Shown: piece after piece, positions 63,601 through 64,000 of the stretch
Layout: every line of letters begins with the position of its first letter
How positions within the stretch are numbered: the stretch's first letter is position 1
Origin: Chitinophaga pinensis
GTDB taxonomy: Bacteria; Bacteroidota; Bacteroidia; Flavobacteriales_D; Crocinitomicaceae
Assembly (NCBI GenBank): GCA_943324745.2
Contig: CALPMT020000006.1
Span: 47,794 to 111,793, forward strand
Direction: 5' to 3'
DNA length: 64,000 nt
Program-made: the position numbers and the translations under genes
The notes under the pieces: generated by a model
The model's database searches: none
What the model was told of the DNA's origin: nothing
The model's input: only the letters and a program-made list of their open reading frames with translations

Positions 63601-63670
63601 AGTTTTATACAAAGATGCTGCTGAAAACAAGAAGAATAAACTTGTTGGTCATGTAAATATTATTAAGTAG
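57680..63670 (+). CDS. Giant T9SS type B surface protein
   Basis: 1,996 aa. There is no ATG before the signal peptide (SFLILISVFFCAYTTLFS). The frame is open from 57662, so initiation is at TTG (57680 or 57704) or possibly ATT. The body has at least five related beta modules marked SIWYKFTL, SVWYTFTT, ATWYTFEL, NLWYTFKL and STWFRFDI, then Ig-like modules with paired Cys and two PKD-like modules (VGCVPFIAKFKDISTEG, IQWIFGDDTDT; YLEWNFGDYSP). The C-terminus is a type B sorting domain (CYVPNTFTPDGDEYNNVFIP, FNRWGELVFES, GWDGSY, GTYTWEVLYKD). Probably an adhesin on the cell surface. Confidence 0.88.
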   Translation: MNLLPLHLLTLQYNLNRKSFLILISVFFCAYTTLFSQPINDKCANALPITISQNGYGIGKFTSVETDISKATVEANENFYSTIANAGQTEKSIWYKFTLPTSRKCTFSLKQNGNDIPGNSAGFTVYLSNSCMPESKQAENAMLASQSVFGSSTYPCMKPGEYLVQITSIASSKGKLFVEFDLDYTNVNYDNPETAFNFGVLTGDKCLEYSKIKLGCYTVKDNTEKCSDMSSDFTQSVWYTFTTDNYFDYVSIAYRFLNGLDKKEKIGFKLYKGNGLTDPFNSLQLVAGGTSDSLSSNIFMYKHFICNKLLANTSYSIQIIANKNITDEFELDIQKIGTAPSNGIKPLQSAVQSTNKIGILTELPQTINDYFACNTRIATNVCGNANTVTTKPDKYNLATWYTFELTKASNLELSLNYLEGTNPPLIRIFNKIGQNCGDIDTSLNKMYEFSAGYPKRLNKFYCLPAGNYSIQILGYEDFNFANPNDMITQCNWGYQLGQKIELTVAAKNVKVISDFSLNKSNAFDPINKPNTTLIDLTPSSLYPSKIDTIGCENTLLPDGPKCSPISNKAVYNEFQVKDSGFVYLDVNWPYFNKLVNWNLLYKGDANNLSTTQNKHLFPEKFTGLIPFTECYTNNDLPHIATSCVTPGIYTHVNLFDSTSITKTIDTKYKYEILKPTYSKPELAENMGDILQKMASTGKQTLKSNKDYFTCIDNPYTIDGLAPCDGINGKNKKTKLSFRQFYLSKNTYLRIIPKGSNIITTHTYSLFSGKASDGVNALKRINSSWECSTDTLPCTSLNAGWYTVVMYGEGPNYKNPKENYFSINGAGGEVGAENCIEFSILPLRGQKYNLPSKACVDSLTKQPFKLFLGKGGLVSNPKFDTTYTLYPEYFNCSVDTPFYKHPVKPCDSINYMRVAYYTINIMQESFLRLQNLPAIFELPDIYKPNLICNIYKGNAKANATIFKSPPLQPCIRGNYTEICRIQPGIYTIVIFVPNSYNKDSILPQVYLDKIDYALHDFATKAYDFGLIPNDNKWHNGKTGDTHPVTPSFSPSTDGFYCTTGAFNTDPADFQTSQNVNLVINKTLYKSPQTNNVLYTDANLPLSDNELPRKNLWYTFKLKGGGNCTVRMKGLTPSKPSTSFAIYKSKVDGTIDFKDVVKNKLVDSTKSQGLQLIANGINEARFYRDVCSNFEERYYILAESEFNANQLIDCEIYWEIQNDNRTGDYCSLPVYGEIKQIGNLNLSANITCHTIGESFGEDGTNMSCLIREGASLDSYKSTWFRFDITGKSDTFNITPIINNITNVSSDSIRYRLLYGDCGAMNTGSCFVSSNTKNVFECLIKGSYFLQVITPTMYTGNRTEGTIEMKLNVEPSSKKCSPVTPCYAIANFKPFTTCYTDTISFINLSTAGDSIKYKWTISAPYEQIITSKNPNLVFPITNLSETIEVKLRATNPYCNVSDSVTKQIIVYKKPKLNLGKDTILCYQKNLPLNITTHLGTSYKWENGNTSPIRTISQSGKYYATSSLSLCTISDTLNVIVNPDPNPIITLNPIADTLCANKTTILRTDATGNNGFEWEYQSTTSTKWNKIIDTIPFTGSKSNQLIISPVKKLNDYKFRSVATEPLKTCYTYSKEIQLIVYPLPEVSVTSNTTVINDSIIKCQEDQEITVTLETKNGNPKYYYYYTFNNQNFIDSINNPLTFNFQTKDIKNYDFKLIKVVDKNKCENEEQFPKTTVNIKKKPLVNFETMDTVGCVPFIAKFKDISTEGPYDKIQWIFGDDTDTLTTKKTVSYKFNKLGTYTIKAIAEIDGCFDTLTRFNYINIVKPPVTNFTASKSITTIFDRIITFNNTSTGNINYLEWNFGDYSPKSAKNMEIHEFPDAVSTYLVELTTFTSPDCYNTKTLTIKVNEENICYVPNTFTPDGDEYNNVFIPRFGMSLIPNSYTFLIFNRWGELVFESHDPLVGWDGSYGNLMCPVGTYTWEVLYKDAAENKKNKLVGHVNIIK

Positions 63671-64000
63671 CAAACAAGTTAATAAAATTACTCCTTAAAG
63701 TGAAAATGATATACTTTGACGAAAAACCTTCGGTATAAGACAGATTTTTTGATCGTTAAAAAATTACGAATTGTTATTTTCAGGACTAGACATACCTAGA
63801 TAAACGCTAAACCCGAAACACAAACAACTAAAAAAAAGCTGCTCCAAGTTATGAAGCAGCTATTAATAAAATGATAAAAGACAATTATTAGTCAAGGTAT
63901 TTTTCCTTCTTAACCATCAATCCAAAGGAGAATTTGCACTAAAAGCAGGAATATATTATTACAAAGGAAGTAATAAAGTCAATGTTTCTAGAAATATACG
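63671..64000. other. Right-edge region without a recognised complete gene
   Basis: After the giant gene come about 160 bp without features, then a leftward terminator (63830-63861). Beyond it the forward strand reads QSKGEFALKAGIYYYKGSN in one frame, which looks like an outer-membrane strand, but no start codon precedes it. The reverse strand ends KFSFGLMVKKEKYLD just before the terminator but has an in-frame stop 16 codons earlier. One of these may be a gene fragment. Confidence 0.35.
63830..63861 (-). terminator. Terminator for a leftward gene beyond the edge
   Basis: Stem AGCTGCT / AGCAGCT around an 11-base loop; on the reverse strand it is followed by TTTTTTT. It implies a leftward transcript entering from the right. 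Confidence 0.75.

Overview
The window comes from a low-GC member of the Bacteroidota, most likely Flavobacteriales (a Crocinitomicaceae/Fluviicola-like genome is my guess, not proven). Reasons: type IX secretion sorting domains of types A and B, many SPII lipoproteins with a Cys-Lys-Lys start, promoters of the TAnnTTTG type, a fused ccoN-ccoO oxidase subunit, and GC-rich palindromic intergenic repeats in an AT-rich background. No tRNA, rRNA, CRISPR array, phage or transposase was seen.

Layout. 1-8.2 kb: a truncated membrane protein, a Nudix CoA pyrophosphatase, a secreted alpha/beta hydrolase, a YD-type lipoprotein, an outer-membrane barrel plus lipoprotein operon, and a T9SS-exported protein. 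8.4-10.8 kb: a two-component pair (7TM histidine kinase and LuxR-type response regulator). 10.9-23.1 kb: an island of secreted, lipo- and outer-membrane proteins transcribed leftwards as four consecutive units, with a divergent PAS-LuxR regulator at 21.3 kb and another YD-type lipoprotein at its right end. 23.3-34.0 kb: the cbb3 oxidase locus (ccoS, ccoNO, ccoQ, ccoP, ccoG, ccoH, a SafE-like protein, then ccoI and hemN on the other strand). 34.3-35.6 kb: a T9SS-protein pseudogene. 35.5-38.8 kb: RluA-type pseudouridine synthase, DUF4159 protein, rsmE, holA. 39.4-41.3 kb: a Schlafen/AlbA_2 regulator and an HsdR-N-like protein. 41.4-50.3 kb: housekeeping genes (psd, cdsA, ftsH, rsfS, birA, pyrE, Nudix, DUF1573, ZIP transporter, ndk). 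50.4-52.0 kb: PadR regulator with a membrane protein. 52.1-52.7 kb: a 286-bp tandem repeat. 52.8-63.7 kb: pepT, a papain-like T9SS protease, a TylF-like methyltransferase and a 1,996-residue adhesin-like protein with a type B sorting domain.

Main discovery. Every one of the four leftward units of the 10.9-21 kb island, and the PAS-LuxR gene itself, begins with the same promoter: two 8-bp palindromic half-sites (ATAGCTAT or ATAGTCAT) one helical turn apart, then exactly 22 bp, then TAnnTTTG. A degenerate version lies before the lipoprotein at 2.5-3.2 kb. This looks like an undescribed, autoregulated surface-protein regulon. A second promoter class is shared by the cco operon and hemN: TGA-N6-TCA (Crp/Fnr type), exactly 23 bp, then a 7/8 TAnnTTTG match. 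Other notable points are a protein-coding palindrome inserted in ccoI, a 13-bp repeat that is open in all three frames in the AlbA_2 gene, and a block of sorting domain, terminator and promoter duplicated between two neighbouring genes.
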